Assembly: GCF_048418805.1 (NCBI RefSeq)
Contig: NC_132782.1
Location: 124,593,769-124,657,768 of the forward strand
Origin: Vulpes vulpes
Lineage: Eukaryota; Chordata; Mammalia; Carnivora; Canidae
Reading direction: 5' to 3'
DNA length: 64,000 nucleotides
Position numbers and translations under genes: made by a program. How positions within the stretch are numbered: position 1 is the first letter of the stretch; every line of letters starts with the position of its first letter. Under the pieces are notes generated by a model. The model was not told the origin of the DNA, made no database searches, and saw nothing but the letters and a program-made list of their open reading frames with translations. Below, piece by piece: positions 1 to 57,330 of the stretch.

Positions 1-517
1 ACATTGTAAGCATTACATAAATAACCAAGGAAATCATTTCTAACCTATATATAAACATACTGAAAACTACAAAAATTTAAAGTTGGAAGGAGTCTTAAGG
101 GACTATGTATCAGTCTCTGATTTTATAGATCAGTTATCTGCAGAGAGGCACAGAAAGATCAAGCTGCTTGCCCCGAATCACTCAGTTAAAATACAACAAA
201 GCTGAACAAGAAACCAGAACTATAAATGCCAATTCACAGCACTTTTCACTTGTATTCATTTCAAATAAGATGTGTCTACTATATGCGAAGTACTGTAAAA
301 TGACTATATGAATATAACTTGGTCCCTACTATCAAGGAGATCATAGTCTACAAAGACAGACAACAGTTACAAATACAGCACTAATGGAAAAATAAAAAAT
401 ACAGTCAACTATCTCTCGACATCAAATATAATTTGCCTGTAATTCCTATTAGCCTTTTCCTACAATTGAGCCAAAATTTACCTATGCTTTTTTTGTTTTA
501 GACTTATTTATTTTATT

Positions 518-701
518 TTATTTTATTTTTTTAAAAAGATTTTATTTACCTATTCATAGAGACAGAGAGAGGCAGAGACACAGGCAGAGGGAGAAAAGCA
601 GGCTCCATGCAGGGAGCCCGATATGGGACTCGATCCCAGGTCTTCAGGATCACGCCAAGGGCTGCAAGCGGCGCTAAACTGCTGCGCCACCAGGGCTGCC
701 C
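518..701 (-). mobile_element. SINEC inserted in an older SINE
   Basis: Poly(T), then TTTATTTACCTATTCATAG, a GA-rich tract, and head CCACCAGGGCTGCCC. CTTATTTATTTTA-like target copies occur on both sides. Confidence 0.85.
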
Positions 702-866
702 TTACTTATTTATTTTAGAAAGAGAGAGAGAAGAAGCAGGAGGGGGAGAAAAAGAGGGAAAGAGAATCTCAAGTAGACTCTGCAATGAGCTCAGAGCCTC
801 AGGTAGGGCTTGATCTCATGACCATGAAATCATGACCTGAGCCAAAACCAAGAGTTGGACACCACA
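702..866 (-). mobile_element. Older SINEC, remainder
   Basis: TTATTTATTTTAGAAAGAGA through CCTGAGCCAAAACCAAGAG, the older SINEC body. Confidence 0.75.
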
Positions 867-1364
867 ATGCTTCTTATCTATGCTTTCTAATAATAAGAAA
901 AAAGATATATATTCTTAAAAATCATACAAATAAACTGTTGGGAGTAAGGCAAAGTGACTTTGTGCTTAGTATACTTCTATAATTTTTTTTTTAATTTTTG
1001 AATTTTAGATTTTCTTTAATAGTATTACTTTTATAATTTTAAAAAATACTTAAGGTCAGCACCTTCATAAAATTCTGAGTTATAAATTTTATATCACTTT
1101 ATGAAATTACAAAGATTACAGCAAATTGGAAATATGCAGCATTACTGAAAAAGGCAAGAAGTGAAGCTGTATGCATTCAGTGGAAAAAAAAAAAAATTAC
1201 AAAGAGAAACACTTTTAAGAGGATAATACCTAAATGTCAACAGTGCTTTTGGGCAAAAGGGAATTATGACAAGATTTTTCCCCTTGTTTTCCAAATTTTC
1301 TCTAAGGAAATTGTATTAGTTACAGATGAAATATACATATTAGTCATTTTTAAAAATTAAAATA

Positions 1365-1552
1365 GGGATCCCTGGGTGGCGCAGCGGTTTGGCGCCTGCC
1401 TTTGGCCCAGGGCGCGATCTTGGAGACCTGGGATCAAATCCCACATCAGGCTCCCGGTGCATGGAGCCTGCTTCTCCCTCCGCCTGTGTCTCTGCCTCTC
1501 TCTCTCTCTCTGTGACTATCATAAATAAATAAAAAATTAAAAAAAAAAAAAA
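1365..1552 (+). mobile_element. Young SINEC_Cf-type element
   Basis: Head GGGATCCCTGGGTGGCGCAG, CT tract, ATCATAAATAAATAAA tail. Immediately followed by a second copy. Confidence 0.95.
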
Positions 1553-1553
1553 T

Positions 1554-1770
1554 GGGATCCCTGGGTGGCGCAGCGGTTTGGCGCCTGTCTTTGGCCCAGG
1601 GCGCGATCCTGGAGACCCGGGATCGAATCCCACATCGGGCTCCCGGTGCATGGAGCCTGCTTCTCCCTCTGCCTGTGTCTCTGCCTCTCTCTCTCTCTCT
1701 GTGTGACTATCATAAATAAATAAAATTAAAAATAAATAAATAAATAAAAATAAATAAAAATTAAAATTAA
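1554..1770 (+). mobile_element. Young SINEC_Cf-type element, tandem partner
   Basis: Nearly identical head and body, starting in the A tail of the previous copy. Confidence 0.95.
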
Positions 1771-2004
1771 AATGCTATAGAAAGGGTACAAATATGAGCT
1801 TATATAATACCAAACCCTATTTCACTAAAAATTGTCAATCTACTCATAAAAGTTAAGAGGGCTGTTGTTAAAATTTCAGCATATATTCCATTCTACCATA
1901 GAATCACAAGAAAATAAAACATTTAAATGTTATATTAATATTTAAGTTTATGGGCAACTACAAATTCCTTATGATTTAATTTCATAATTCTCATCAAAAC
2001 TTAT

Positions 2005-2201
2005 CTTTTTTGTTTTTTTTATATTTTTAAAGATTTTATTTATTTATTCATGAGAGACACAGAGAGAGAGAGAGCCAGAGACATAGGCAGAGGGAGAAGC
2101 AGGCTCCCTGCAGGGAGCAGACATGGAACTCAATCCCAGATCTCCAGGATCAGGCCCTGGGCTGAAGGCGGTGCTAAACCGCTGAGCCACCCGGGCTGCC
2201 C
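2005..2201 (-). mobile_element. SINEC
   Basis: Poly(T)/AAGATTTTATTTATTTATTC to head GAGCCACCCGGGCTGCCC; CAAAACTTATCTTT / CAAAACATCTTTA flanks. Confidence 0.9.
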
Positions 2202-2373
2202 AAAACATCTTTATCCTGCAGGCAGTACCATACGTGAGCTCTGATGTATGCTTTCCTGAATTTGCTCAAAGTCCAGCTCTGCCCCTAAGAAACTATATGG
2301 TCTTGAGTAATTAATTTAATTCCTCTACCTCATTTTATTCACATGCAAAATGAGAATAATAAAGAACTATCTA

Positions 2374-2550
2374 GGCAGCCCAGGTGGCTCATTGGTTTAG
2401 TGCCGCCTTCAGCCTAGGGCCTGATCCTGGAGACCCGGGATTGAGTCTCACGTCGGGCTCCCTGCATGGAGCCTGCATCTCCTTCTGCCTATGTCACTGC
2501 CTCTCTCTCTCTGTGTCTCATGAATAAAAAAAAAAAAAAAAAAAAAAAAA
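2374..2550 (+). mobile_element. SINEC
   Basis: Head GGCAGCCCAGGTGGCTCATT, long A tail. Confidence 0.9.
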
Positions 2551-2563
2551 TGGTTATGCAGAA

Positions 2564-2762
2564 GGGCACCTGGGTGGCTCCATCAGTAAAGCATCTGATT
2601 CTTGGTTTTGGCTCAGGTTGTGATCTTGGGGTCATAGGACTGAGCTCCTTATTAGGCTCCATGCTCAGCAGGGAGTCTGAGTTCCTCCCTCTCCTTCTGC
2701 CCATCTCCTAGCTCTTGTGCTTTCTCTCAAATAAATGAATCTTTAAAAATAAATAAACAAAT
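2564..2762 (+). mobile_element. Older SINEC
   Basis: Head GGGCACCTGGGTGGCTCC; flanks ATGGTTATGCAGAA / ACGGTAATGCAGAA. Confidence 0.85.
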
Positions 2763-2940
2763 AATAAAACGGTAATGCAGAATAAGATGATGCAGGTAAA
2801 TTACTGAATTAGCTCAATGTCAGCCACACAGGAATTACTAGGTGAGGGATAGCAATTATGATTAAGTTTTTTGTTTATTACAATCTGACCCAAAATTGGC
2901 TACAATAAAAATCAATTACTCTTTCTAATGGAATACTCAC

Positions 2941-26539
<23,599 letters not shown>

Positions 26540-27272
26540 CGCGGGCGCCCTGGGGCCCGGCCCGCAGCGACAAAGCCTCGGCCGGAGTGGAAGGAAGAGA
26601 CGCCCGCCCCGGCCCCACAGCTCCGACGCGTCCGTCCCCGCTGGGGGCCGCCGGATGCGGCGGAAACTCGGCGGCGGCGCCGGCGCCCGGAAAACCGGAA
26701 GCAGCGGAAACCAACCCGGACGCTCAGCGCTGGGAACCCGCATCGCCCCGGCCGGCGGCAGTGCGCGTGCGCGTGCGCGGGCGGACCCAGCTGTGCTTAA
26801 AGACGCGGTGCCGGGAAAATTGCGTCCGATCCGACGCTCGCGGGAGATGGGGGGCGGCCTGGGGAAGGGGGGTCCCCGGGGCACGTAAGGGAACTTGTCG
26901 CTGGAAAACATGCGGCGTGGAGAAACCCTACGTTCCAACTCTAAGTGGATTCTCCAGCTGTCTCGCAGGCTTCTGCAAACGTGTGTTTCTGTTTTCTCAA
27001 GGATCCTGACGTGTCCAGAGCTGCAGATGCAAGAAAGGTCTGGATCCTGCAATAAACCGACCACCATCTCTCTGGTCGGGCTTGCTTTCTCTGCAGGCTG
27101 CCCCTCGGTACCCGTGAGCCTCTCATTGCTCACAAGGGTGTGTGTGTGTACAGTAATAGTAGCAGTAGAACTAATAGTATTCTTTTTCTCTTGTGAAACA
27201 CAATTTATTTGGGGATGGGTGGGAAAGGGCAGATCAGAATCAGTAATATAATGTTCTAAAAAACCAAAAACC

Positions 27273-27455
27273 GGGACATCTTGGGGGTTCAGCGGTTGAG
27301 CGTCTGCCTTCGGCCCAGGGCGTGATCCTGGAGTCCCGGGATCGAGTCCCACGTCGGACTCCCTGCATGGAGCCTACTTCTCCCTCTGCCTGTTTCTCTG
27401 CCTCTCTCTGTGTGTCTCTGTCTCATGGATGAATAAATAAAATCTTTTTAAAAAA
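27273..27455 (+). mobile_element. SINEC
   Basis: Head GGGACATCTTGGGGGTTCAG, GATCGAGTCCCACGTCGGAC, AAATAAAATC tail. Confidence 0.9.
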
Positions 27456-27774
27456 TCAAAGTTATTTTACCTTGTCCAAAGTGAGGGCGAGTTCATGATA
27501 ATGCGACCACCATCATTCACCTAAGACCATGGCAGGCTTCTGGATTCTGCTTGCGGCTCAATTGCTACCATAATTGAGTATCGCATAACATGCAAGCCTC
27601 TAGGTAAGCAAAGAAGAGTAAGGCAGCTTCTACCATGAACTTACTGAAGGGGTATTTGAGACACTGAGAAGTAATCAATTACAATGTTTTCCTGAATAGC
27701 AATACAAACAATATTTAACATATACTAATCTAAGTCGAAGGGCACAGAAATAGCATATGATAAACCACAACAGT

Positions 27775-27975
27775 TAACAGACCATATCTATTGAGCATCT
27801 ACTTGGGTGCCATGCACTGCATGCATTCACAACCTGTTGAAGTGCTTAACAATTTTTACCTCCATTTTACAGCTGCATATGTTAAACAATTTGCTACAAA
27901 TCCACACAGATAACTAGAAGACCACGACATGAACCTGGATGATCTGATGTAAATACCATTGTTTCCTAATCCTAA
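27775..27975 (-). repeat. MIR relic
   Basis: Antisense MIR text: TTGAGCATCTACTTGGGTGC, CCTCCATTTTACAGCTGC, then AACCTGGATGATCTGATG. Confidence 0.65.
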
Positions 27976-28242
27976 GTGGTTGTTTTACCACAACTAATAC
28001 TAAGAGACTGTTCTACCACTTTTGTGACAAGATACATTCTGGGAACACATACTCTATATATTTAACCAAATCTGGGACATTGCAATATGAAGGATGAGCT
28101 GCGAGATTAATAAATCAAGAAAGTGGTCATATTTGCATTTTAGGATGTTGGCTTTGACAATATGTGGAGGGTAAATAGGGCTAAGAGCCTGAAGAGAAAA
28201 ATGGAAATGGTGCAATAATCTATGCTAGAGATAACCAAAAAA

Positions 28243-28438
28243 AATTTTTTTTTTAAGATTTGAGAGTGTGCGTGCTTGCATGCACATGAGCAGGGGAAGT
28301 GAGAGAATCCCAAGCAGACTCCCTGCTGAGTGCGAACCCTGTTATGGGGTCTCAACTGATAGATCACTCAACCCTGAGATCATGACCCAAGCCAAATCAA
28401 GGGTTGGACGCTTAACAACGGAGACACCTCAGCACCCC
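28243..28438 (-). mobile_element. Old SINEC
   Basis: T tail, GAGAGTGTGCGTGCTTGC tract, CAAGCAGACTCCCTGCTGAG, head ACACCTCAGCACCCC. Confidence 0.75.
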
Positions 28439-28689
28439 AAAAGATAATAAGAATTTGAAGGAAGGAAGCAGCAGTGGGGATGGAATAGTAGAGCTCTACT
28501 TCTGTTTGACATCTTAGTCCTATTGTAGAAACTTAACCTTCTCAGGAAACTTGGCCTTCATTTCTAAATTTGCTATGAAATCCTGCCTCTGATCAGTTCA
28601 CCTCATTCTAACTACTTCCAGTGGGAGGGGGAAGTAAGCAAAATGGTAAGATAATGGAGAGACTAGCTATGCAACAGTAAATAATAAGC

Positions 28690-28870
28690 ACTTATATAAT
28701 GCTTTCATAGACACTTTCTGTGTTAATGTTCACCACAAAGCTGTGAGGTCGGGGTTATTGTATCCATTTAACCAATGAGGAGGAATTGAGACCTAGGGAA
28801 TCAAAGTGACATGCTAAGGTGACATAATAAGTGGTAGAGTTGGGTTAGATGCTAGGTCTTTGCAATTATC
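28690..28870 (-). repeat. MIR relic
   Basis: Antisense MIR text: GCTGTGAGGTCGGGGTTATT, ACCAATGAGGAGGAATTGAG and ACATAATAAGTGGTAGAG. Confidence 0.65.
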
Positions 28871-28940
28871 TACAAAGAAAAGACATTTAGGCTGACAACA
28901 AATTCTTCAACAGAACAATGGAAGTAGAAAAGACAATGGG

Positions 28941-29127
28941 GGGATCCCTGGGTGGCTCAGCGGTTTAGCGCCTGCCTTTGGCTCAGGGCGCGATCCTGGA
29001 GACCCGGGATCAAATCCCACATCGGGCTCCCGGTGCATGGAGCCTGCTTCTCCCTCTGCCTATGTCTCTGCCTCTCTCTCTCTCTGTGACTATCATAAAT
29101 AAAAAAAAAAAAGAAAGAAAAAAAAAG
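28941..29127 (+). mobile_element. Young-type SINEC
   Basis: Head GGGATCCCTGGGTGGCTCAG; perfect flanks AAAAGACAATGGG at 28928-28940 and 29128-29140. Confidence 0.95.
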
Positions 29128-29142
29128 AAAAGACAATGGGTT

Positions 29143-29240
29143 GGGATGCCTGGCTGGCTCAATGGGTAGAGCACGGGACTCTTGATCTCAGGGTCATGAG
29201 TTCAAGCCCCATGTTGGGCATAGAACTTACATTTTAAAAA
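29143..29240 (+). mobile_element. Old SINEC (short type)
   Basis: GGGATGCCTGGCTGGCTCAA, GTTCAAGCCCCATGTTGGGC, A tail. Confidence 0.82.
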
Positions 29241-29248
29241 AGGACAAC

Positions 29249-29367
29249 AGGGGCACCTGGGTGGCTCAGTGGTTGAGCGTCTGTCTGCCTTTGGCTCAGG
29301 GCCTGATCCCAGGGTCCTGACTCCCTCCCCACAGGGAGCCTGCTTCTCCCTCTGCCTAAGTCTCTTT

Positions 29368-29402
<35 letters not shown>

Positions 29403-29633
29403 TGATAGTCACAGAGAGAGAGAGAGAGGCAGAGACACAGGCAGAGGGAGAAGCAGGCTCCATGCACCGGGATCCTGACGTGGGATTCGATCCCGGGTCT
29501 CCAGGATCGTGCCCTGGGCCAAAGGCAGGCGCCAAACCGCTGCGCCACCCAGGGATCCCTCTGCCTAAGTCTCTACCTCTTTCTGTGTGTCTCTCATGGA
29601 TAAAGAAGTAAAATCTTTTTCTTTTTTAAAAAG
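29249..29633 (+). mobile_element. SINEC split by a younger SINE
   Basis: Head GGGGCACCTGGGTGGCTCAG; the CT tract is interrupted at 29366-29558 and resumes as CTCTGCCTAAGTCTCTACCT. Confidence 0.9.
29366..29558 (-). mobile_element. Young SINEC_Cf-type element nested in a SINE
   Basis: (TTTA)n tail, head GCGCCACCCAGGGATCCC; perfect 16-bp flanks CTCTGCCTAAGTCTCT at 29350-29365 and 29559-29574. Confidence 0.96.
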
Positions 29634-29830
29634 GGGGGTCCTGAGTGGCTCATTGGTTGAGGATGTGCCTTCCACCTAGCTGGTGATTGCAGAGTTCCAG
29701 GATGGAGTCACGCATCCAGTTCCCTGTTTGGTGGGAAGCCTGCTTCTCCCTCTCCCTCTGCCTGCCACTCCCCCTGCTTGTGCTCTCCTCTCTCTGCCAA
29801 ATAAATAAATAAAATCTTAGAAAAAAAAAG
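29634..29830 (+). mobile_element. Older SINEC
   Basis: Head GGGTCCTGAGTGGCTCATTG, CT tract, AAATAAATAAAATCTTAG tail. Confidence 0.87.
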
Positions 29831-29959
29831 ATTCATAGATTCAGAATGCTGACAGAAAATAACCATCAATACAGAATTGGGTCCCCAGCAAAATTATCTT
29901 TAAAAAATGAGAATTAAATAAAGATACACAGAAACTGAGTTTAAGATACTTTGTAGAGG

Positions 29960-30051
29960 GGCAGTCCAGTGGCTCAGTGGTTTAGAGCCACCTTCAGCCC
30001 AGGGTGTGATCCTGGATGAATAAATATAAAAAATCTTTTTTTTTTTTTTAA
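29960..30051 (+). mobile_element. SINEC with large internal deletion
   Basis: 92 bp. The head runs to GTGATCCTGGATG and joins directly to the AATAAATATAAAAAATC tail. Perfect 17-bp flanks AAGATACTTTGTAGAGG at 29943-29959 and 30052-30068. Confidence 0.93.
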
Positions 30052-30306
30052 AAGATACTTTGTAGAGGATGTACTTCAGAAAGAAAAATTACCTCAGAGG
30101 GAAAGTCTAATATGTAAGAAGAAAAAAGAAACAAATAAATTGTAAACATGTCAGTTTATCTAAAATAGCATTTTGTAAAATAACACTAGACAACAAAAGA
30201 GTGTAAGTCAAGAGGTGGATGACTAAAGTTAAAGAATTCTCAGGTCTCCTTTGGGCATAGGGTTAAAACATAAATTGATTTAAGACTTTAAAATAAGTAT
30301 GCAAGT

Positions 30307-30501
30307 GGGGTGCCTGGGTGCCTCAGTCAATTAAGCATCTTGCCTTAGGTTCAAGTCATGATCTCAGGGTCCTGGGACTGGCTCCCTGCCTGCTTGGTGA
30401 GGAGTTTGCTTGTCCCTCTCCCTCTGTCCTTCTCCCATTCTCCCCCTCATGCACTCCAGTGCTCTCTCTCAAATAAATAAATAAAATCTTTAAAAAAAAA
30501 A
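30307..30501 (+). mobile_element. Older SINEC
   Basis: Head GGGGTGCCTGGGTGCCTCAG; AGTATGCAAG / AGCATGCAAG flanks. Confidence 0.88.
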
Positions 30502-30525
30502 GATAAGCATGCAAGCTAAAATCTC

Positions 30526-30574
30526 AAGAGTAACCAATAAAAAAAAATTAAAAAAAAAAAGAGTAACCAATAAA
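30526..30574 (+). mobile_element. Probable tail-only insertion
   Basis: A 17-bp A-rich block (30542-30558) lies between two perfect copies of AAGAGTAACCAATAAA. Confidence 0.7.
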
Positions 30575-31071
30575 GTAACAATTGTGTATAACTTCTAAAC
30601 CAGCTGAAAGGGAAAATGAACTAAGGGGAAAATACACTTCAATTTTTAAAAAAGAAAAATTGGGTTGGCATAAAAAAGCAGGATAAAGAACACACTAAAG
30701 CAAGAAAGTAGAGATAAGCTCAAAAATACAACTAATAAAAGTGAAACTATAAAGTAATTTTCTGGTTGAAAGCCAGAGATTGGTTCTTTTAAAGAATATT
30801 CTATTTACAAGAGCTGCTCTTAAAATATGAAAGATCATGAGAAGCTGAAAATAAAAAGATGGAAAAGAGGCACCAAATAAACACCAACTTTCAAAAGAAA
30901 GCTGATATAGGTATCTCAATGATAAATTATACTTTAATACAAAAAGCATTATCATTGTCAAAAACAGACAGTCACTATAGAAAGTTGAATTCACCAGGAA
31001 AATCTAAGTATTCAAAACTTTGTATGCCCTAGATTCAGCAGGAGAAAATTTAGTTAAGATAAGGATGATTT

Positions 31072-31238
31072 TTTAAAAATTGTGCTTACTTACTTATTCA
31101 TGAGAGACAGGCAGAGACACAGGCAGAGGGATAAGCAGGCTCCACACAGGGAGCCCCACATGGGATTCCATCCCAGGTCTCCAAGATCAGCCCTGGGCTG
31201 CAGGCAGGCACTAAACCACTGAGCCACCCATGCTGCCC
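31072..31238 (-). mobile_element. SINEC
   Basis: TTACTTATTCATGAGAGACA, head GAGCCACCCATGCTGCCC; AGGATGATTT flanks. Confidence 0.9.
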
Positions 31239-31471
31239 GATAGGATGATTTGCACAAAACAACAAATAAGCTTGATTTAATGGCAATGATATATTATGTA
31301 CATATTATTTCCATATATAGATATTCTCCAACCAGTTGTTATAGATTACATATTTTCTTAAAGGACTCATGAAACATTTATAAAAAATGACTAAGTTATA
31401 AAGCAAATCTAAACAATGTCCAAAGAATATGTATCATATAGGTGGCATTCTCTAACCAAAATGCAATTTTG

Positions 31472-31646
31472 GGGCAGCCCGGGTGGCTCAGCGGTTTAGC
31501 TCCGCCTTCAGCCGGGGTGTGGTCCTGGGGACCTGGGAGAGAGCCCGACATCGGGCTCCCTGCATGGAGCCTGCTTCTCCCTCTGCCTGTGTCTCTGCCT
31601 CTCTCTCTGTGTCTCTGATGAATAAATAAATAAAATCTTTTAAAAG
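31472..31646 (+). mobile_element. SINEC
   Basis: Head GGGCAGCCCGGGTGGCTCAG; perfect flanks AAATGCAATTTTG at 31459-31471 and 31647-31659. Confidence 0.94.
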
Positions 31647-31698
31647 AAATGCAATTTTGTTAGAAATTCATTCCAAAAAAGAGAAGCAAAACAAGCAG

Positions 31699-31746
31699 AA
31701 AACATATGTATTTGTTTTTTTTTTTTTTTTAAAACATATGTATTTG
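31699..31746 (-). mobile_element. Probable tail-only insertion (T16)
   Basis: Sixteen Ts (31715-31730) lie between two perfect 16-bp copies of AAAACATATGTATTTG. Confidence 0.75.
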
Positions 31747-31909
31747 GAAATTTACAAACACCTGTAAATAAACCATAGGTAAAAGAAGAAATGCTAATAG
31801 AAAATTGTTTAAGTACCCAAAATGAAAGCTCTACTTATCAGAATCTAGGGAATGCAATGAAACCAGTACTTCAAAAGAAGTTGTTTTCATTGAATATCAC
31901 TATTGGGGG

Positions 31910-32095
31910 TGGGGCGCCTGAGTGGCTAAGTCAGTTAAGAGCCCGCCTTGGCCTCCCGGGTCCTGGGGACTGAGCTCCTGCACTGCACTCCCTGCTCCGG
32001 GGGGAGCCTGCTTTCCCCTCTCCCTCTGCCCTTTCCCCTGCTTGGGCTCACTCCCTCTCTGAAATAAATAAATAAAATCTTTAAATGAAAAAAAT
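31910..32095 (+). mobile_element. Older SINEC
   Basis: Head GGGGCGCCTGAGTGGCTAAG, CT tract, AAATAAATAAATAAAATC tail. Confidence 0.87.
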
Positions 32096-32125
32096 AATAA
32101 TACTATTAAAAAAGAATAAAGGCTG

Positions 32126-32298
32126 ATTTTTTTAAGAATTATTTATTTATTCATGAGAGACACACAGAGAGAGAGAGGCAGAGGGAGAAAGAAGCAGGCT
32201 CCATGCAGGGACCCTGATGTGGGACTCGATTCCGGGTCTCCAGAATCAGGCCCTAGGCCAAACTCGGGGCTAAACCACTGAGCCACCCAAGGATCCCT
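32126..32298 (-). mobile_element. SINEC
   Basis: T tail, TTATTTATTCATGAGAGACA, head GAGCCACCCAAGGATCCC. Confidence 0.9.
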
Positions 32299-32714
32299 AA
32301 TTCTTTAGACATCTGTTGAGATTTTAATTCCCATATAGAAGGCAAGACCCAGGCAAATGTCATCCTGGAAGTTTCTAGAAATTTGGTGTCCTGGTTGCTC
32401 TGAGAAAGATTAACTATTAAAGCTCTGATCTTTTATTCCCCCTTATCAGCTTGACCTCAATTTGACATTCTGCAACAGCCAAGTCAAGATATACCAATCA
32501 AGGGTATAGATCTGTAACACATATTGTATCTGTGGGCAGCTGCATCTGACAACATTCTCTAAGGAAGATAATGTTGGAATCCTTATTTCAGACATTAGGT
32601 AACCTTCTTTATCTTCTGTGAAAAAAAATTTTTTTGAAAAGGCAATTTTGGTCACCAAGAAACTCAATGGGAGTAAGAAATACCCGCCATTGGGTGGTAT
32701 TCCAGCGCAGACTT

Positions 32715-32863
32715 TTTTTTTTTTTTAAATTTATTCACGAGAGATACACAGAGACAGGCAGAGACACAGGCAGAGGGAGAAGCAGGCCCCATGCAGGGAG
32801 CCCGACGTGGGACTCGATCCAGGGTCTCCAGGGTCACGCCCTGGGCTGCAGGCGGCGCAAAAC
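32715..32863 (-). mobile_element. 5'-truncated SINEC upstream of DBT
   Basis: 149 bp, lacking about 20 bp of the head (stops at GGCGGCGCAAAAC). Perfect 14-bp flanks TCCAGCGCAGACTT at 32701-32714 and 32864-32877. Lies about 560 bp from the DBT ATG. Confidence 0.95.
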
Positions 32864-33145
32864 TCCAGCGCAGACTTGTAACTCACTTGGTGCACAGCCT
32901 TGCTACAAAGCAGAGAAATGTCGCGTTTTCTGTGACCAAGGCGGTTACCGAACAGCAGAAAGGGGATATTTTCCCAGTCATCCCTCAGGTCTTCACCATC
33001 ACTCTCCAGGTAGGGGCCCTTCCTTTGTGTTCCCTTAACAGTGTCCTTAACAGTGTCCGTTTCCCCTTCCCGAAGGAGAACGAAGAGGCTGGGCGGTAAG
33101 CAAGTCCTGCCCGACCTCATTCGCGAAGTCACCTTGGAGCCGCCT

Positions 33146-33229
33146 CCCGCCCCGCCCCTCCCGCCCCGCCCCTCCGGCCCCGCCCCTCCGGCCCCGCCCC
33201 TCCGGCCCCGCCCCTCCGGCCCCGCCCCT
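33146..33229 (+). repeat. 14-bp GC-box minisatellite, six perfect-period copies
   Basis: Six 14-bp units in exact register. Copies 1-2 read CCCGCCCCGCCCCT and copies 3-6 read CCGGCCCCGCCCCT; a degenerate seventh follows. Each unit holds one Sp1/KLF-type GC box (reverse GGGGCGGGG). The array ends about 190 bp before the DBT ATG. Confidence 0.95.
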
Positions 33230-33418
33230 CTGGCCCCTGCTCGCTCTTTCACCTCGGCGCGCGCCGCTCCGTCCCCAGGGCGGCTCAGGCCCCGCCCCTC
33301 CCCCTGATTGGCTGTCGAGGGGGGAGGCTCGTTCCTGCCCTCGCCATTGGCCGCTCGGGGGGCGGCGCGTTCCCCGGCTCCCGGTTGGTGGTCCGCGCGC
33401 TTGTCATTTCCGGGTAAG

Positions 33419-56953
<23,535 letters not shown>

Positions 56954-57231
56954 TAAAAGAGATATTTATTTTTAATAATATACAGGATTTAATTTGGTAA
57001 TTATCTTTTGACCAGTTACCATGTTAGAAACATATATTAACATTTAATTTATCTGGAGACCTGCCTTCTGGAAACCTTAGTGTTCAAAGAATCAACAGGC
57101 TTTCTCAGGAATTAAAGATTCAGGCCCTGAACCCTAGTCACTAATAACAAAAACTGAAGTATGTAAAAGATTAAATCTAACAGTGGGATCATTCTTTTTG
57201 CCACTGATTCAAAAACAAAAACAGTTCCTTG

Positions 57232-57330
57232 GGGTGCCTGGCTAAGTCAATCAGTAGGGCATGTAACTCTTGATCTTGGGATCATGAGTTGGAGCCCCAC
57301 ATTGGGGGGTAGAAATTACTTTTAAAAGTT
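57232..57330 (+). mobile_element. Old SINEC (short type)
   Basis: GGGGTGCCTGGCTAAGTCAA, GTTGGAGCCCCACATTGG, AATTACTTTTAAAAG tail. Confidence 0.8.

Larger units (their letters stand above)
1..2940 (-). other. RTCA: RTCA intron 10, 5' part, running off the left edge
   Basis: Intron sequence with an old MIR-like segment (80-190), an L2-like relic (250-370) and seven SINEC copies. No coding exon was recognised. Confidence 0.7.
26540..33418. other. RTCA-DBT divergent intergenic region
   Basis: 6.9 kb between the two start codons. It begins and ends in CpG-rich promoters; the middle holds about fourteen SINEs, two MIR relics and two tail-only insertions. I recognise no further gene. The GC-rich open frames at both ends lie across promoters and are not supported. 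Confidence 0.85.

Noticed and set aside
1365..1450. tRNA-like sequences with A- and B-box motifs throughout the window
   Set aside because: These are the tRNA-Lys-derived heads of SINEs, not functional tRNA genes: no cloverleaf closure, and each is followed by a CT tract and A tail.
29367..29403. Regular TTTA repeats resembling a repeat array
   Set aside because: Microsatellite tail of a SINE. No CRISPR-like repeat and spacer structure exists, and the organism is a mammal.
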